Shown: positions 18,852 through 26,991, counted from the first letter of the stretch. The stretch is DNA of 57,259 bases from an uncultured Burkholderiales bacterium (GCA_937891045.1 CALBEV010000185.1:1-57259); one strand, 5' to 3'. Translations and numbers: made by a program. The notes: generated by a model not told the origin, from the sequence alone.

Positions 18852-18875
18852 GCGAACTCCTTGGATTGGCCGCCA

Positions 18876-18915
18876 AGTTTAATCGTGTTTCCGGCTTGTA
18901 TCAACGTGTATCAAC
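18876..18915 (-). promoter_or_regulatory. mazEF promoter with phased direct repeat
   Basis: On the minus strand a -35 TTGATA (18899-18904) and a -10 TAAACT (18876-18881) are separated by 17 bases. The plus-strand unit TGTATCAAC is repeated at 18897-18905 and 18907-18915, a 10-bp period that places both copies on one DNA face and over the -35. This suits binding of the MazE-like antitoxin. Confidence 0.55.
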
Positions 18916-19021
18916 ACCAGGCCATCTGGCTTGCAAGCTGTTTTCAACCTTGCCTGGCGTGGGGCCGCACCTGCTTGGCTAGACTAGCCCCCTTTTCCCC
19001 GATAGACACACTGGAGTAGAC

Positions 19022-20113
19022 ATGGCCCTGAGCGAACAAGACGTCACCAACGCGTTGCAAACCGTGGTGGACCCTCTCACTGGTCAAGACTTCGTCAGCA
19101 GCAAATCCGTGAAAAGCCTGCGCATCGACGGTGGTGCGGTGTCTTTTGAGGTGGTGTTGGGCTACCCCGCCAAGAGCCTTTGGGCGGCCTTTGAGCAACA
19201 ACTTCAACAGGTGGTGTCGGCGGTGCCCGGTGTCACATCGGTCAAGGCCTCTGTCAGCAGCCAAGTCATTGCCCACACCGCGCAACCGGGCGTGGCTTTG
19301 TTGCCGCAAGTGAAAAACATCATTGCGGTGGCCTCGGGCAAAGGCGGCGTTGGCAAAAGCACGACCGCTGCCAATTTGGCGTTGGCCTTGGCCGCGGAAG
19401 GTGCCAGTGTGGGTTTGCTGGACGCGGACATTTACGGCCCCAGCCAACCGATGATGATGGGCTTGTCGGGTCGGCCCGAGAGCGCCGACGGCAAAACCAT
19501 GGAGCCGCTGGAAAACCACGGCGTGCAGGTCATGTCGATTGGCTTTTTGGTGGCGCAAGACCAGGCCATGGTGTGGCGCGGCCCGATGGCCACGCAAGCC
19601 CTGGAGCAGTTGCTGCGCCAAACCAATTGGCGCCATCTCGACTACCTGATCATCGACATGCCCCCCGGCACCGGCGACATCCAACTCACCCTGAGCCAGC
19701 GTGTGCCCCTGACGGGCGCGGTGATCGTCACCACGCCGCAAGACATTGCCTTGCTGGACGCGATGAAGGGCATCCGCATGTTCCAAAAGGTGGGTGTGCC
19801 CATCTTGGGCATCGTGGAAAACATGGCGGTGCACGTGTGCAGCCAATGCGGCCACGCCGAGCACATCTTTGGCGTCGAAGGCGGCAAAAAAATGGCGCAA
19901 GCCGAGGGCATGGCCTACCTGGGCGCTTTGCCCCTGAGCATGGCGATTCGGGTGCAAGCCGACAGCGGCCTGCCCAGTGTGGTGGCCGACCCGGACGGCG
20001 AGGTCACCGCCATCTACAAAGCCGTGGCGCGGCAACTGGCCGTGAAAGTCGCGGCCAAGGCGAAAGACTTCTCGTCCAAGTTCCCCAGCATCAAAGTCTC
20101 CAAAGACACTTGA
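19022..20113 (+). CDS. apbC: Iron-sulfur cluster carrier protein ApbC (Mrp)
   Basis: 363 aa. A P-loop ATPase that carries and delivers [4Fe-4S] clusters. An N-terminal DUF59/FeS-assembly domain (about 1-85) precedes the Mrp ATPase. The deviant Walker A GKGGVGKST is at about 106-114, then LLDADIYGPSQP, the Walker B-like DYLIIDMPPGTGD, and the cluster-binding CSQCGH. Length and order match betaproteobacterial ApbC. It lies just before boxR with a 47-base gap; the FeS proteins BoxA and BoxB downstream may only be neighbours by chance. Confidence 0.94.
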   Translation: MALSEQDVTNALQTVVDPLTGQDFVSSKSVKSLRIDGGAVSFEVVLGYPAKSLWAAFEQQLQQVVSAVPGVTSVKASVSSQVIAHTAQPGVALLPQVKNIIAVASGKGGVGKSTTAANLALALAAEGASVGLLDADIYGPSQPMMMGLSGRPESADGKTMEPLENHGVQVMSIGFLVAQDQAMVWRGPMATQALEQLLRQTNWRHLDYLIIDMPPGTGDIQLTLSQRVPLTGAVIVTTPQDIALLDAMKGIRMFQKVGVPILGIVENMAVHVCSQCGHAEHIFGVEGGKKMAQAEGMAYLGALPLSMAIRVQADSGLPSVVADPDGEVTAIYKAVARQLAVKVAAKAKDFSSKFPSIKVSKDT

Positions 20114-20142
20114 CCGCCAGGGGCCATGCCCCGCACCCCAAG

Positions 20143-20158
20143 ATGCATTAAAGTGCAT
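20143..20158. promoter_or_regulatory. Candidate BoxR operator before boxR
   Basis: ATGCA-N6-TGCAT forms an exact inverted repeat (20143-20147 and 20154-20158), with TGCA-N6-TGCA at its core, ending 2 bases before the boxR start codon. TGCA repeats are reported in the operators of the related regulators BzdR and BoxR. Autorepression is a reasonable inference. Confidence 0.55.
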
Positions 20159-20160
20159 TC

Positions 20161-20931
20161 ATGCGTCAAGATTTAGATTCTAAGAAACACCCTTATTTGA
20201 TGACCCTGGGCGAGCGGGTGCGCAGCCTGCGGGCACGCCGTGGCTTGTCGCGCAAAGCCGCCGCCGCCAGGGCGCGGGTGTCCGAGCGCCATTGGGCGAA
20301 TTTGGAAACCGGGGTGGGCAACGCGTCCATCTTGGTGTTGCTGCAAGTGGCCAAGGCGCTGCAATGCAGCTTGGTCACTTTGCTGGAAGAAGCGCCCGAG
20401 GCGGGCAACTTGCGTCGGCAGCATATTGCGCTCATTGGTTTGCGCGGGGCTGGCAAGTCCACGCTGGGTAAGCGCTTGGCGCAGGAGCTGGGCTATGTGT
20501 TTGTCGAGCTCAGCCGCGTGATTGAAAACCTGGCCGGTTGCAGCATCAGCGAAATCCATGGTTTGTATGGTCCCGAGGCGTATCGGCGCTACGAACGCCG
20601 CGCCTTGGAAGACTGCTTGGCGCAGTACCCGCATGTGGTCATGGCCACGCCCGGCGGCTTGGTGTCCGAGGAATCCACCTTCAACATGATGCTGGCGCAG
20701 TGCTTCACCATTTGGCTGCAAGCCACGCCCGAAGACCACATGGCGCGGGTGCTGGCGCAAGGCGACACCCGTCCGATGTCGGCCAGCACGGAAGCCATGC
20801 AGGATTTGCGCCGTATCCTCAGCAGCCGTTCGCCCTTTTATGCCAAGGCCGACCTGCATTTCGACACCAGCTTGCAGCCGCTGGAAGAGAGCTTCCAAAC
20901 GCTGAAAAAAGCCTGGTTGGCGCAGAATTAA
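20161..20931 (+). CDS. boxR: BoxR, HTH/shikimate-kinase-like regulator of the box pathway
   Basis: 256 aa. A Cro/C1-type HTH (about 15-75, LGERVRSLRARRGLSRKAAA) is fused to a shikimate-kinase-like domain with P-loop GLRGAGKST (93-101). In BoxR and BzdR regulators the second domain senses benzoyl-CoA and releases the repressor from DNA. Domain order and position directly before boxC fit this assignment strongly. Whether the kinase fold keeps activity is unknown. The ATG abuts a TGCA-N6-TGCA inverted repeat. boxC starts about 98 bases later on the same strand. Confidence 0.9.
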   Translation: MRQDLDSKKHPYLMTLGERVRSLRARRGLSRKAAAARARVSERHWANLETGVGNASILVLLQVAKALQCSLVTLLEEAPEAGNLRRQHIALIGLRGAGKSTLGKRLAQELGYVFVELSRVIENLAGCSISEIHGLYGPEAYRRYERRALEDCLAQYPHVVMATPGGLVSEESTFNMMLAQCFTIWLQATPEDHMARVLAQGDTRPMSASTEAMQDLRRILSSRSPFYAKADLHFDTSLQPLEESFQTLKKAWLAQN

Positions 20932-20937
20932 CGCCTG

Positions 20938-20949
20938 GCAATATATTGC
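20938..20949. promoter_or_regulatory. Perfect palindrome between boxR and boxC
   Basis: GCAATATATTGC is a perfect 12-bp palindrome 7 bases after the boxR stop. Its right end overlaps a TGCA (20947-20950), and a further TGCA lies at 20978-20981. It could be a second regulator site controlling boxCBA. No clear promoter hexamers were assigned. Confidence 0.4.
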
Positions 20950-21029
20950 ACACACCAAACTAATTTCGGCACGATGATGCACGTCTTCGGCAAAGCCTGA
21001 CATTGGCCAATTGCCCCAAGGAAGCCCGC

Positions 21030-22691
21030 ATGACTGATTTCACGGTTGATTACCAAACCCATCCCTCCAAGTACCGCCACTGGTCCCTGAGCGTGGAAGG
21101 TGAAGTAGCCACTTTGTCTTTGGACATCCAAGAAGACGGCGGCATCCTGCCTGGCTACAAGCTGAAACTCAACTCCTACGACCTGGGCGTGGACATCGAA
21201 TTGCACGATGCCTTACAGCGGGTGCGCTTCGAGCACCCCGAGGTCAAGTCGGTGGTGGTCACCAGTTTGAAAGACCGCATCTTTTGCTCGGGCGCCAACA
21301 TCTTCATGCTGGGTTTGTCCACCCACGCTTGGAAAGTCAACTTTTGCAAGTTCACCAATGAAACCCGCAACGGCATTGAAGACAGCAGCCGCCACAGTGG
21401 TTTGAAATTCGTTGCCGCCGTCAACGGCGCTTGTGCAGGCGGCGGCTACGAGCTGGCGCTGGCCTGTGACGAGATTGTGTTGGTGGACGACCGCTCCAGC
21501 AGCGTGTCCTTGCCCGAAGTGCCTTTGTTGGGCGTGTTGCCCGGCACCGGCGGCTTGACCCGGGTGACCGACAAGCGCCATGTGCGCCACGACCACGCCG
21601 ATATTTTTTGCACCAGCGTCGAAGGTGTGCGCGGCCAACGTGCCGTGGACTGGCGTTTGGTGGACGCGATTGCCAAGCCCGCGCAGTTTGCCGAGGTGGT
21701 GGCCAAGCATGCCAAAGACTTGCCAGCCAACGCCAAGCGTGCTGGCGCATCGGCCAAAGGCCAAGGCGTGGCACTCAAACCACTGCACAAAACAGCCAGC
21801 GCCGACAGCCTGCACTATGACTACGTGACCGTGGCCATCGACCGCGCCAAACGCACCGCCACCCTCACCGTGTCGGCACCCAAAGCGGCTGTGCCCAGCA
21901 GCATCGAGGCGATTCAACAAGCCGGTGACAGCTGGTACCCGCTGCAAATGGCGCGTGAATTGGATGATGCGATTTTGTCTTTGCGCAGCAATGAACTCGA
22001 CATCGGCACGTGGTTGCTGAAAACCACGGGTGATGCCGCCCTGGCCCTGCAATCAGACGCCGTGTTGGTGCAACACCAAGCGCATTGGTTGGTGAACGAA
22101 ACCATCGGCCTGCTGCGCCGCACCTTGGCCCGCTTGGACGTGTCGTCGCGTTCTTTGTTTGCCTTGATCGACGAAGGTTCTTGCTTTGCCGGCACCTTGG
22201 CCGAGTTGGCGTTTTGTGCCGACCGCGCTTACATGTTGGCCTTGCCCGGCGACGACAAAGCACCGCAACTGACTTTGAGCGAACTCAACATGGGTTACTT
22301 CCCCATGGTGAACCATCAATCGCGTTTGCAACGCCGCTTCTACGAGGAAACCGCGCCCCTTGAGGCCGTGCGTGCCGCCATCGGCAAGCCGTTGGACGCT
22401 GACCAAGCCCTGCGCTTGGGCCTGGTGACCGCCGCCCCAGACGACATCGACTGGGCCGATGAGTTGCGCATCGCGATTGAAGAACGTGCCGCCATGTCGC
22501 CCGACTCGCTCACCGGCTTGGAAGCGAATTTGCGCTTCAGCCAAAAAGAGTCGATGGAGACCCGCATTTTTGGTCGCTTGTCCGCTTGGCAAAACTGGAT
22601 CTTCAACCGCCCGAACGCCGTTGGCGACAAAGGGGCTTTGAAGGTCTACGGCAAAGGCGAAAAAGCCGCTTTCGATATGAACCGCGTCTAA
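21030..22691 (+). CDS. boxC: 2,3-epoxybenzoyl-CoA dihydrolase (benzoyl-CoA-dihydrodiol lyase)
   Basis: 553 aa from the ATG at 21030, preceded by AAGGAAG at 21018-21024; an upstream in-frame TTG at 21003 has no good ribosome site. BoxC opens the epoxidised ring of benzoyl-CoA with two waters, giving a dehydroadipyl-CoA semialdehyde and formate. It is a long crotonase-superfamily protein; the oxyanion-hole region CSGANIFMLG and AAVNGACAGGGYELALACDE are visible, followed by SLPEVPLLGVLPGTGGL. Length fits BoxC and is about twice that of ordinary enoyl-CoA hydratases. boxB and boxA follow in order. Confidence 0.93.
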   Translation: MTDFTVDYQTHPSKYRHWSLSVEGEVATLSLDIQEDGGILPGYKLKLNSYDLGVDIELHDALQRVRFEHPEVKSVVVTSLKDRIFCSGANIFMLGLSTHAWKVNFCKFTNETRNGIEDSSRHSGLKFVAAVNGACAGGGYELALACDEIVLVDDRSSSVSLPEVPLLGVLPGTGGLTRVTDKRHVRHDHADIFCTSVEGVRGQRAVDWRLVDAIAKPAQFAEVVAKHAKDLPANAKRAGASAKGQGVALKPLHKTASADSLHYDYVTVAIDRAKRTATLTVSAPKAAVPSSIEAIQQAGDSWYPLQMARELDDAILSLRSNELDIGTWLLKTTGDAALALQSDAVLVQHQAHWLVNETIGLLRRTLARLDVSSRSLFALIDEGSCFAGTLAELAFCADRAYMLALPGDDKAPQLTLSELNMGYFPMVNHQSRLQRRFYEETAPLEAVRAAIGKPLDADQALRLGLVTAAPDDIDWADELRIAIEERAAMSPDSLTGLEANLRFSQKESMETRIFGRLSAWQNWIFNRPNAVGDKGALKVYGKGEKAAFDMNRV

Positions 22692-22696
22692 CCCTC

Positions 22697-22740
22697 ATTG
22701 GAATCTGACCCCCATTGATTAATGGGGGTCAGATTCCAAT
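22697..22740. repeat. Perfect 20-bp inverted repeat between boxC and boxB
   Basis: ATTGGAATCTGACCCCCATT (22697-22716) is matched exactly by its reverse complement at 22721-22740 with a 4-base loop. It starts 5 bases after the boxC stop and ends 29 bases before boxB. It shares the GGGGTCAGA core with the palindrome inside metG. In RNA it would be a very stable hairpin, perhaps protecting or separating the boxC message. Confidence 0.85.
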
Positions 22741-22769
22741 TAATTCATTCTTTACTTCAGGAAAACATC

Positions 22770-24197
22770 ATGTCAGCCATCAACTACAGCGAAAAAATCC
22801 CCAACAACGTCAACCTGAGTGACGACCGCACCTTGCAACGCGCCTTGGAGCAGTGGCAACCCAACTTCATCAACTGGTGGGACGACATGGGCCCCGAAGG
22901 CACGACCGACAGCGAGGTGTATTTGCGCACCGCCGTGAGCGTGGACCCGCAAGGCTGGGCGCAGTTTGGCCACGTCAAGATGCGCGACTACCGTTGGGGC
23001 ATCTTTTTGAACCAAGGTGAAGCGGACCGCAAAATCCATTTCGGCGACCACAAAGGCGAAGCTGCTTGGCACGACGTGCCTGGCGAACACCGCGCCAATT
23101 TGCGCCGCATCATCGTCACCCAAGGCGACACCGAGCCTGCCTCTGTCGAGCAACAACGCCACTTGGGTCAGACCGCCCCCAGCATGTACGACCTGCGCAA
23201 CCTGTTCCAAATCAATGTGGAAGAAGGCCGCCATTTGTGGGCCATGGTGTATTTGTTGCACAAACACTTTGGCCGCGATGGCCGCGAAGAAGCTGAGGCC
23301 TTGCTTGAGCGCCGCAGCGGCAACGACGACAACCCCCGCATCCTGCAAGCCTTCAACGAGCAAACGCCCGATTGGCTGAGCTTCTTCATGTTCACCTACT
23401 TCACCGACCGCGACGGCAAGTTCCAACTGTGTGCTTTGGCCGAGAGCAGCTTCGACCCACTGGCTCGCACCACCAAGTTCATGCTGACCGAAGAAGCGCA
23501 CCACATGTTTGTCGGCGAGTCGGGCATTTCACGCGTGATTCAACGCACCTGCCAAGCCATGAATGAGCTGAAAACCGATGATGTGGCCAAGCTGCGTGCT
23601 GCCGGTGTGATTGACCTGCCCACCATCCAACGCTATTTGAATTTCCACTTCAGCGTGACCATTGATTTGTTTGGCGCTGACGAGTCCAGCAACGCCGCCA
23701 CCTTCTACAGCTCGGGCCTGAAAGGCCGCTACGAAGAAGGCAAGCGCGACGACGACCATGTGTTGCGCGGCCAAACCTACAAAGTGCTGCACGTGCAAAA
23801 CGGTCAACTCTTGGAAAAAGAAGTGCCGATGTTGAACGCCTTGAATGAAGTGCTGCGCGACGACTACATTACCGACTCCAAAGCCGGTGTGGATCGTTGG
23901 AACCGCGTGATTGACAAAGCCGGAATTCCTTTCAAGCTGCAAGTGCCGCACAAAGCCTTCCACCGCAACATCGGTTCGCTGTCCGGCTCCAAGGTGTCGC
24001 CCGATGGCCGCGTGGTGTCGGACGCCGAATGGAACGCCAAGATCAACGAATGGCTGCCTTCTGCTGAAGACCGTGCGTTTGTTGCCAGCCTCATGGGCCG
24101 CGTGGCCGAGCCAGGCAAGTTTGCCAACTGGATCGCACCCCCTGCCATCGGCATCAACCGCCAACCCGTAGACTTCGAGTACGTCCGCTTCAACTGA
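22770..24197 (+). CDS. boxB: Benzoyl-CoA 2,3-epoxidase oxygenase subunit
   Basis: 475 aa from the ATG at 22770 with AGGA at 22759-22762; the frame extends upstream through the hairpin but that part is not protein-like. BoxB is the class I diiron oxygenase that epoxidises benzoyl-CoA with O2 and electrons from BoxA. Carboxylate-His motifs typical of ferritin-like diiron sites are seen in NVEEGRHLWAMVYLL and LTEEAHHMFVGESG. Length is as expected. boxA begins 6 bases after its stop, so both subunits are made from one message. Confidence 0.94.
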   Translation: MSAINYSEKIPNNVNLSDDRTLQRALEQWQPNFINWWDDMGPEGTTDSEVYLRTAVSVDPQGWAQFGHVKMRDYRWGIFLNQGEADRKIHFGDHKGEAAWHDVPGEHRANLRRIIVTQGDTEPASVEQQRHLGQTAPSMYDLRNLFQINVEEGRHLWAMVYLLHKHFGRDGREEAEALLERRSGNDDNPRILQAFNEQTPDWLSFFMFTYFTDRDGKFQLCALAESSFDPLARTTKFMLTEEAHHMFVGESGISRVIQRTCQAMNELKTDDVAKLRAAGVIDLPTIQRYLNFHFSVTIDLFGADESSNAATFYSSGLKGRYEEGKRDDDHVLRGQTYKVLHVQNGQLLEKEVPMLNALNEVLRDDYITDSKAGVDRWNRVIDKAGIPFKLQVPHKAFHRNIGSLSGSKVSPDGRVVSDAEWNAKINEWLPSAEDRAFVASLMGRVAEPGKFANWIAPPAIGINRQPVDFEYVRFN

Positions 24198-24203
24198 TCT
24201 TCC

Positions 24204-25478
24204 ATGAGTGACACCGCCGAGCTGTTGCAACAGCACCTGATCGACCCCGAAGTTTGCATCCGTTGCAACACCTGCGAAGCCACCTGCCCGGTGGGCGCCG
24301 TGACGCATGACAGCCGCAACTATGTGGTGGACGCCGACAAGTGCAACCACTGCATGGCTTGTGTGCCGCCGTGCCCCACGGGGTCGATTGACCATTGGTT
24401 GCCAGTCTTGCGCAGCAAGGCCTACAGCCTGGCCGAGCAACTCAGCTGGGATGAACTGCCCGCGCCGCAAAGCGAGGCCGAGTTGCAAAGCTTGGCGGCG
24501 GGCTTGCCCACCTCGGGCAACACCGCCTTTGAAAACGCCGCCACCTCGGTTGCCACCGTCAGCAGCGCCCCACCCGTGGTGCACACTGCGGCGATGGGGG
24601 CCAGTGTGCCGCCGTGGTCTGCCGCACACCCCTACACCAACCTGCACGGCCCGAAGAACCCGATCAGCGCCAAAGTGGTGGGCAATATGCAGGTGAACGA
24701 GGCCGGCACCGACAACGAAACCCACCACATCGTGTTGGACTTTGGCAGCCTGCCGTTTCCAGTGTTGGAAGGCCAATCGGTGGGCATCATCGCGCCCGGC
24801 GTGGACGCCCACGGCAAGCCGCACCATGCGCGTCAATATTCCGTGGCCAGCCCGCGCAATGGCGAGCGCCCCGGCTACAACAACCTCTCTCTCACAGTGA
24901 AGCGCGTGGTGCAAGACCACCAAGGGCAGGCCGTCAAAGGCGTCGCCTCCAACTATTTGTGCGACCTGAAGCTGGGCGACACGGTGCAAGTGGTGGGCCC
25001 GTTTGGCAGCAGCTTCCTGATGCCCAACCACCCCGGCAGCCACTTGGTGATGATTTGCACCGGTACCGGCAGCGCCCCCATGCGCGGCATGACCGAGTGG
25101 CGCAGACGCTTGAAAGCCAGTGGCAAATTTGAAGGCGGCAAGCTGATGCTGTTTTTTGGCGCACGCACCCAGGAAGAACTGCCGTACTTTGGCCCGCTGC
25201 AAAAGCTGCCCAGTGATTTCATAGACATGCACTTTGCGTTTTCACGCACCCCCGGCCAGCCTAAGCGCTATGTGCAAGACGCGATGCGCGAAGCCGCTGC
25301 GCCTTTGGCGGCCATGCTGAGCGACCCGCAAACCCACTTTTACGTGTGCGGCTTGAAGGACATGGAAGAGGGCGTGTTGCAAGCCCTGCACGACATTGCC
25401 GTGGGTGCAGGCTTGGACTGGACCACGGTGGCCGCGACCTTGAAGCAAGAGGGCAGGTTGCAGTTGGAGACGTATTAA
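24204..25478 (+). CDS. boxA: Benzoyl-CoA 2,3-epoxidase reductase subunit
   Basis: 424 aa. BoxA passes electrons from NADPH to BoxB. Two [4Fe-4S] ferredoxin motifs open the protein: Cys18, 21, 24, 28 and Cys47, 50, 53, 57. An Ala/Pro-rich linker follows, then a ferredoxin-NADP reductase module with the FAD motif RQYSVASPR and NADP-binding [13 protein letters not shown]. The C-terminal [12 protein letters not shown] and the terminal aromatic (ETY) are typical of FNR-like enzymes. It ends the box gene run in this window; no CoA ligase or aldehyde dehydrogenase follows. Confidence 0.93.
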   Translation: MSDTAELLQQHLIDPEVCIRCNTCEATCPVGAVTHDSRNYVVDADKCNHCMACVPPCPTGSIDHWLPVLRSKAYSLAEQLSWDELPAPQSEAELQSLAAGLPTSGNTAFENAATSVATVSSAPPVVHTAAMGASVPPWSAAHPYTNLHGPKNPISAKVVGNMQVNEAGTDNETHHIVLDFGSLPFPVLEGQSVGIIAPGVDAHGKPHHARQYSVASPRNGERPGYNNLSLTVKRVVQDHQGQAVKGVASNYLCDLKLGDTVQVVGPFGSSFLMPNHPGSHLVMICTGTGSAPMRGMTEWRRRLKASGKFEGGKLMLFFGARTQEELPYFGPLQKLPSDFIDMHFAFSRTPGQPKRYVQDAMREAAAPLAAMLSDPQTHFYVCGLKDMEEGVLQALHDIAVGAGLDWTTVAATLKQEGRLQLETY

Positions 25479-25487
25479 GCGGTGGGC

Positions 25488-25508
25488 AGGTGTGCATGGC
25501 GCACACCT
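25488..25508 (+). terminator. Hairpin after boxA
   Basis: AGGTGTGC (25488-25495) pairs with GCACACCT (25501-25508) over a 5-base loop, 9 bases after the boxA stop. The following bases are only moderately T-rich, so it may be a weak or Rho-assisted terminator. Confidence 0.45.
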
Positions 25509-25543
25509 CATTTGGTGTTAACGACTTAGTCGATTGGTCGGCG

Positions 25544-25627
25544 ACTTTATAAGCTGCTGAATGCCAATTGCGCATCTGTTTCACTTGATGATTGGCATCT
25601 AAACGTACTTTATAAGGTACACTGCCA
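25544..25627 (+). promoter_or_regulatory. Promoter/operator region of the RelE-type toxin-antitoxin pair
   Basis: The 10-mer ACTTTATAAG occurs at 25544-25553 and 25607-25616; each copy is followed 5-8 bases later by TGCCAAT. The second copy sits in a near-palindrome GTACTTTATAAGGTAC (25605-25620) that overlaps a probable -10 (TATAAG) directly before the toxin start. TGCCAAT/ATTGGCA also forms an inverted repeat at 25562-25568 and 25591-25597. This looks like a two-site antitoxin operator. Confidence 0.5.
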
Positions 25628-25993
25628 ATGAAGATCATCAAGAAACTACCGGCCATTTTTTACCGTTCATCATCTGGTCAAGAACCGGTTCGTGAATGGT
25701 TGAAAACCATGAATCAAGCAGAGAAAAAAACCATTGGCGAAGATATTGCCTATGTTCAATTCAAGTGGCCGATTGGAAAGCCAAGAGTGGACTATTTGAG
25801 AGATTCGGTTTGGGAAGTCCGTAGTCGGCTTGACAACCGGATCGCACGAGTTTTATTCGCAGTCGATTTTTCTCAAATGATTTTGCTTCATGGGTTTATT
25901 AAAAAAACACAACAAACTCCAAATTCAGATATTGATCTAGCCATCAAACGATTGAAAGAATGGAAGCATGAGCACAAAACCCAAATCCAATAA
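25628..25993 (+). CDS. RelE/ParE superfamily toxin (phage Gp49-like, HigB type)
   Basis: 121 aa. It resembles the Gp49-like HigB toxins: an N-terminal strand MKIIKKLPAIFYRS, then GQEPVREWLKTM, the KPRVDYLRDSVWEVRSR segment with its basic residues, and RVLFAVDFSQMILLHGFIKK as the core strand pair. Such toxins cut mRNA on the ribosome. The order is toxin first, and its last 26 bases overlap the antitoxin gene. Base composition is more AT-rich than the box genes upstream, which hints at transfer. Confidence 0.85.
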   Translation: MKIIKKLPAIFYRSSSGQEPVREWLKTMNQAEKKTIGEDIAYVQFKWPIGKPRVDYLRDSVWEVRSRLDNRIARVLFAVDFSQMILLHGFIKKTQQTPNSDIDLAIKRLKEWKHEHKTQIQ

Positions 25994-26264
25994 ACACATG
26001 GGCAGTAACTTTGATGATTTCTTGATAGAAGAAGGCATCTACGAGGAAGTGCAAGCACGTGCGTTGAAACGGGCCTTGGTTGAGCAACTGAGTGACGCCA
26101 TGCAAAGTGGCAATTTGAGCAAGGTGGTGATGGCGCAACGCATGGTCACCAGCCGCTCTCAACTTGACCGGGTGCTGGACCCAGACAATTTATCGATTCA
26201 ACTGGATACGTTGTTCAAAGCGGCTAGGGCTGTCGGAAAGACTGTTGAGATCCGATTGACATAA
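25968..26264 (+). CDS. XRE-type antitoxin (HigA-like)
   Basis: 98 aa. A short HTH protein overlapping the end of the toxin gene. The HTH lies at about 45-85: LSDAMQSGNLSKVVMAQR followed by VTSRSQLDRVLDP, with the usual dimer part before it. It should neutralise the toxin and repress the promoter upstream of it. A second in-frame ATG at residue 11 is another possible start. The pair is complete and looks functional. Confidence 0.82.
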   Translation: MSTKPKSNKHMGSNFDDFLIEEGIYEEVQARALKRALVEQLSDAMQSGNLSKVVMAQRMVTSRSQLDRVLDPDNLSIQLDTLFKAARAVGKTVEIRLT

Positions 26265-26500
26265 ATTCATTTATCAGCAACTCGGCCAAGTGCGCCCTTA
26301 TGGACTGCCATTTCTTGAGCACATCCTCACACAGCAGATTCCCTGGCTACATGGAATTCGTCGGTAAGTGCTACTTCCTGCCTTTCCGAGACCCACTTCC
26401 CCCGTGAAGCCCTGTTTGCAGGGATGCTTGCCGGCTTGCCTGAAGCAGACTGGCTGGGTAACATGTAACCAGTCCTCGCCCATCCATGAAAGGCATTTCA

Positions 26501-26722
26501 ATGGCCACCACCAACCCCTCTGCGCTGAAAGTGGCACGCGCTCGTCAGAAGATGCGTGCGGCGGGTCTGCGGCCGGTGCAATTTTGGGTGCCCGACACCC
26601 GTGCTGAAAGCTTTGCTGCCGATATTCGCCAGCAATGCCTGGCCCTGAAAGCCGACCCCGCAGAGGCAGATGTGCTGCACCTGACCACTGAAGCGGCCGC
26701 GCAAGTTCAAGGCTGGGTATGA
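26501..26722 (+). CDS. MazE-like antitoxin (DUF3018 family)
   Basis: 73 aa from the ATG at 26501, which has AAAGG 7 bases upstream; an ATG at 26486 would add five residues. The sequence matches the DUF3018 antitoxin family: KVARARQKMRAAGLRPVQFW, VPDTR, then FAADIRQQCLALKADP. Its stop overlaps the start of a MazF-like toxin that is cut short after 28 codons. The antitoxin frame itself is intact. About 235 bases upstream without an assigned gene separate it from the previous pair; there I see only short non-homologous frames and its probable promoter. Confidence 0.75.
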   Translation: MATTNPSALKVARARQKMRAAGLRPVQFWVPDTRAESFAADIRQQCLALKADPAEADVLHLTTEAAAQVQGWV

Positions 26723-26805
26723 CGCTTCGCGGCGACTTGGTCGCCATTTCCTTGCCCGGCGACTACGGCAAACCTCGCCCAGCGTTGGTGATTGGCGTGA
26801 TTTAA
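26719..26805 (+). pseudogene. Truncated MazF/PemK-like toxin
   Basis: The ATG at 26719 overlaps the antitoxin stop, as in intact pairs. The 28-residue product keeps the first strand and loop of the family, MTLRGDLVAISLPGDYGKPR, plus the PALVIG strand, then reaches TAA. A full toxin has about 105-115 residues. The sequence beyond to 27036 does not continue a recognisable toxin in any frame, so the 3' part seems deleted or replaced. Confidence 0.75.
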
Positions 26806-26991
26806 ACCGCCCGCCGTATCCAAAATCGGCACATCCAATTGCAGTGCCGCGAAAAATGCTTTCACAGAAGTCAGGCTCAAGCGTCGATGTCTCCAGGTTG
26901 GTTTCGGGATGATGCTGTTGGTTCTTGAGTGGCGGTCTCGCCGAATCAAAGTTGTACTCAACCCCCATCAAACCAAGTTTCACTAGGCTTG

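Noticed and set aside
18944..20158. 404-codon open frame opposite apbC
   Set aside because: Antisense shadow of a clearly identified gene; the composition is His- and Gly-rich and unlike a protein.
23529..25232. Long 567-codon open frame opposite boxB and boxA
   Set aside because: It is the mirror of two well-recognised genes in GC-rich codons. The product is rich in His, Gly and Arg with no known family.
26270..26360. Short frame resembling a gene remnant between the two antitoxin genes
   Set aside because: About 30 codons with no recognisable match; too short to name as a pseudogene.
26498..26983. 161-codon frame on the minus strand over the MazE-like gene and the region after it
   Set aside because: No family likeness. 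It covers the antitoxin gene in antisense, and the part beyond looks like eroded DNA.
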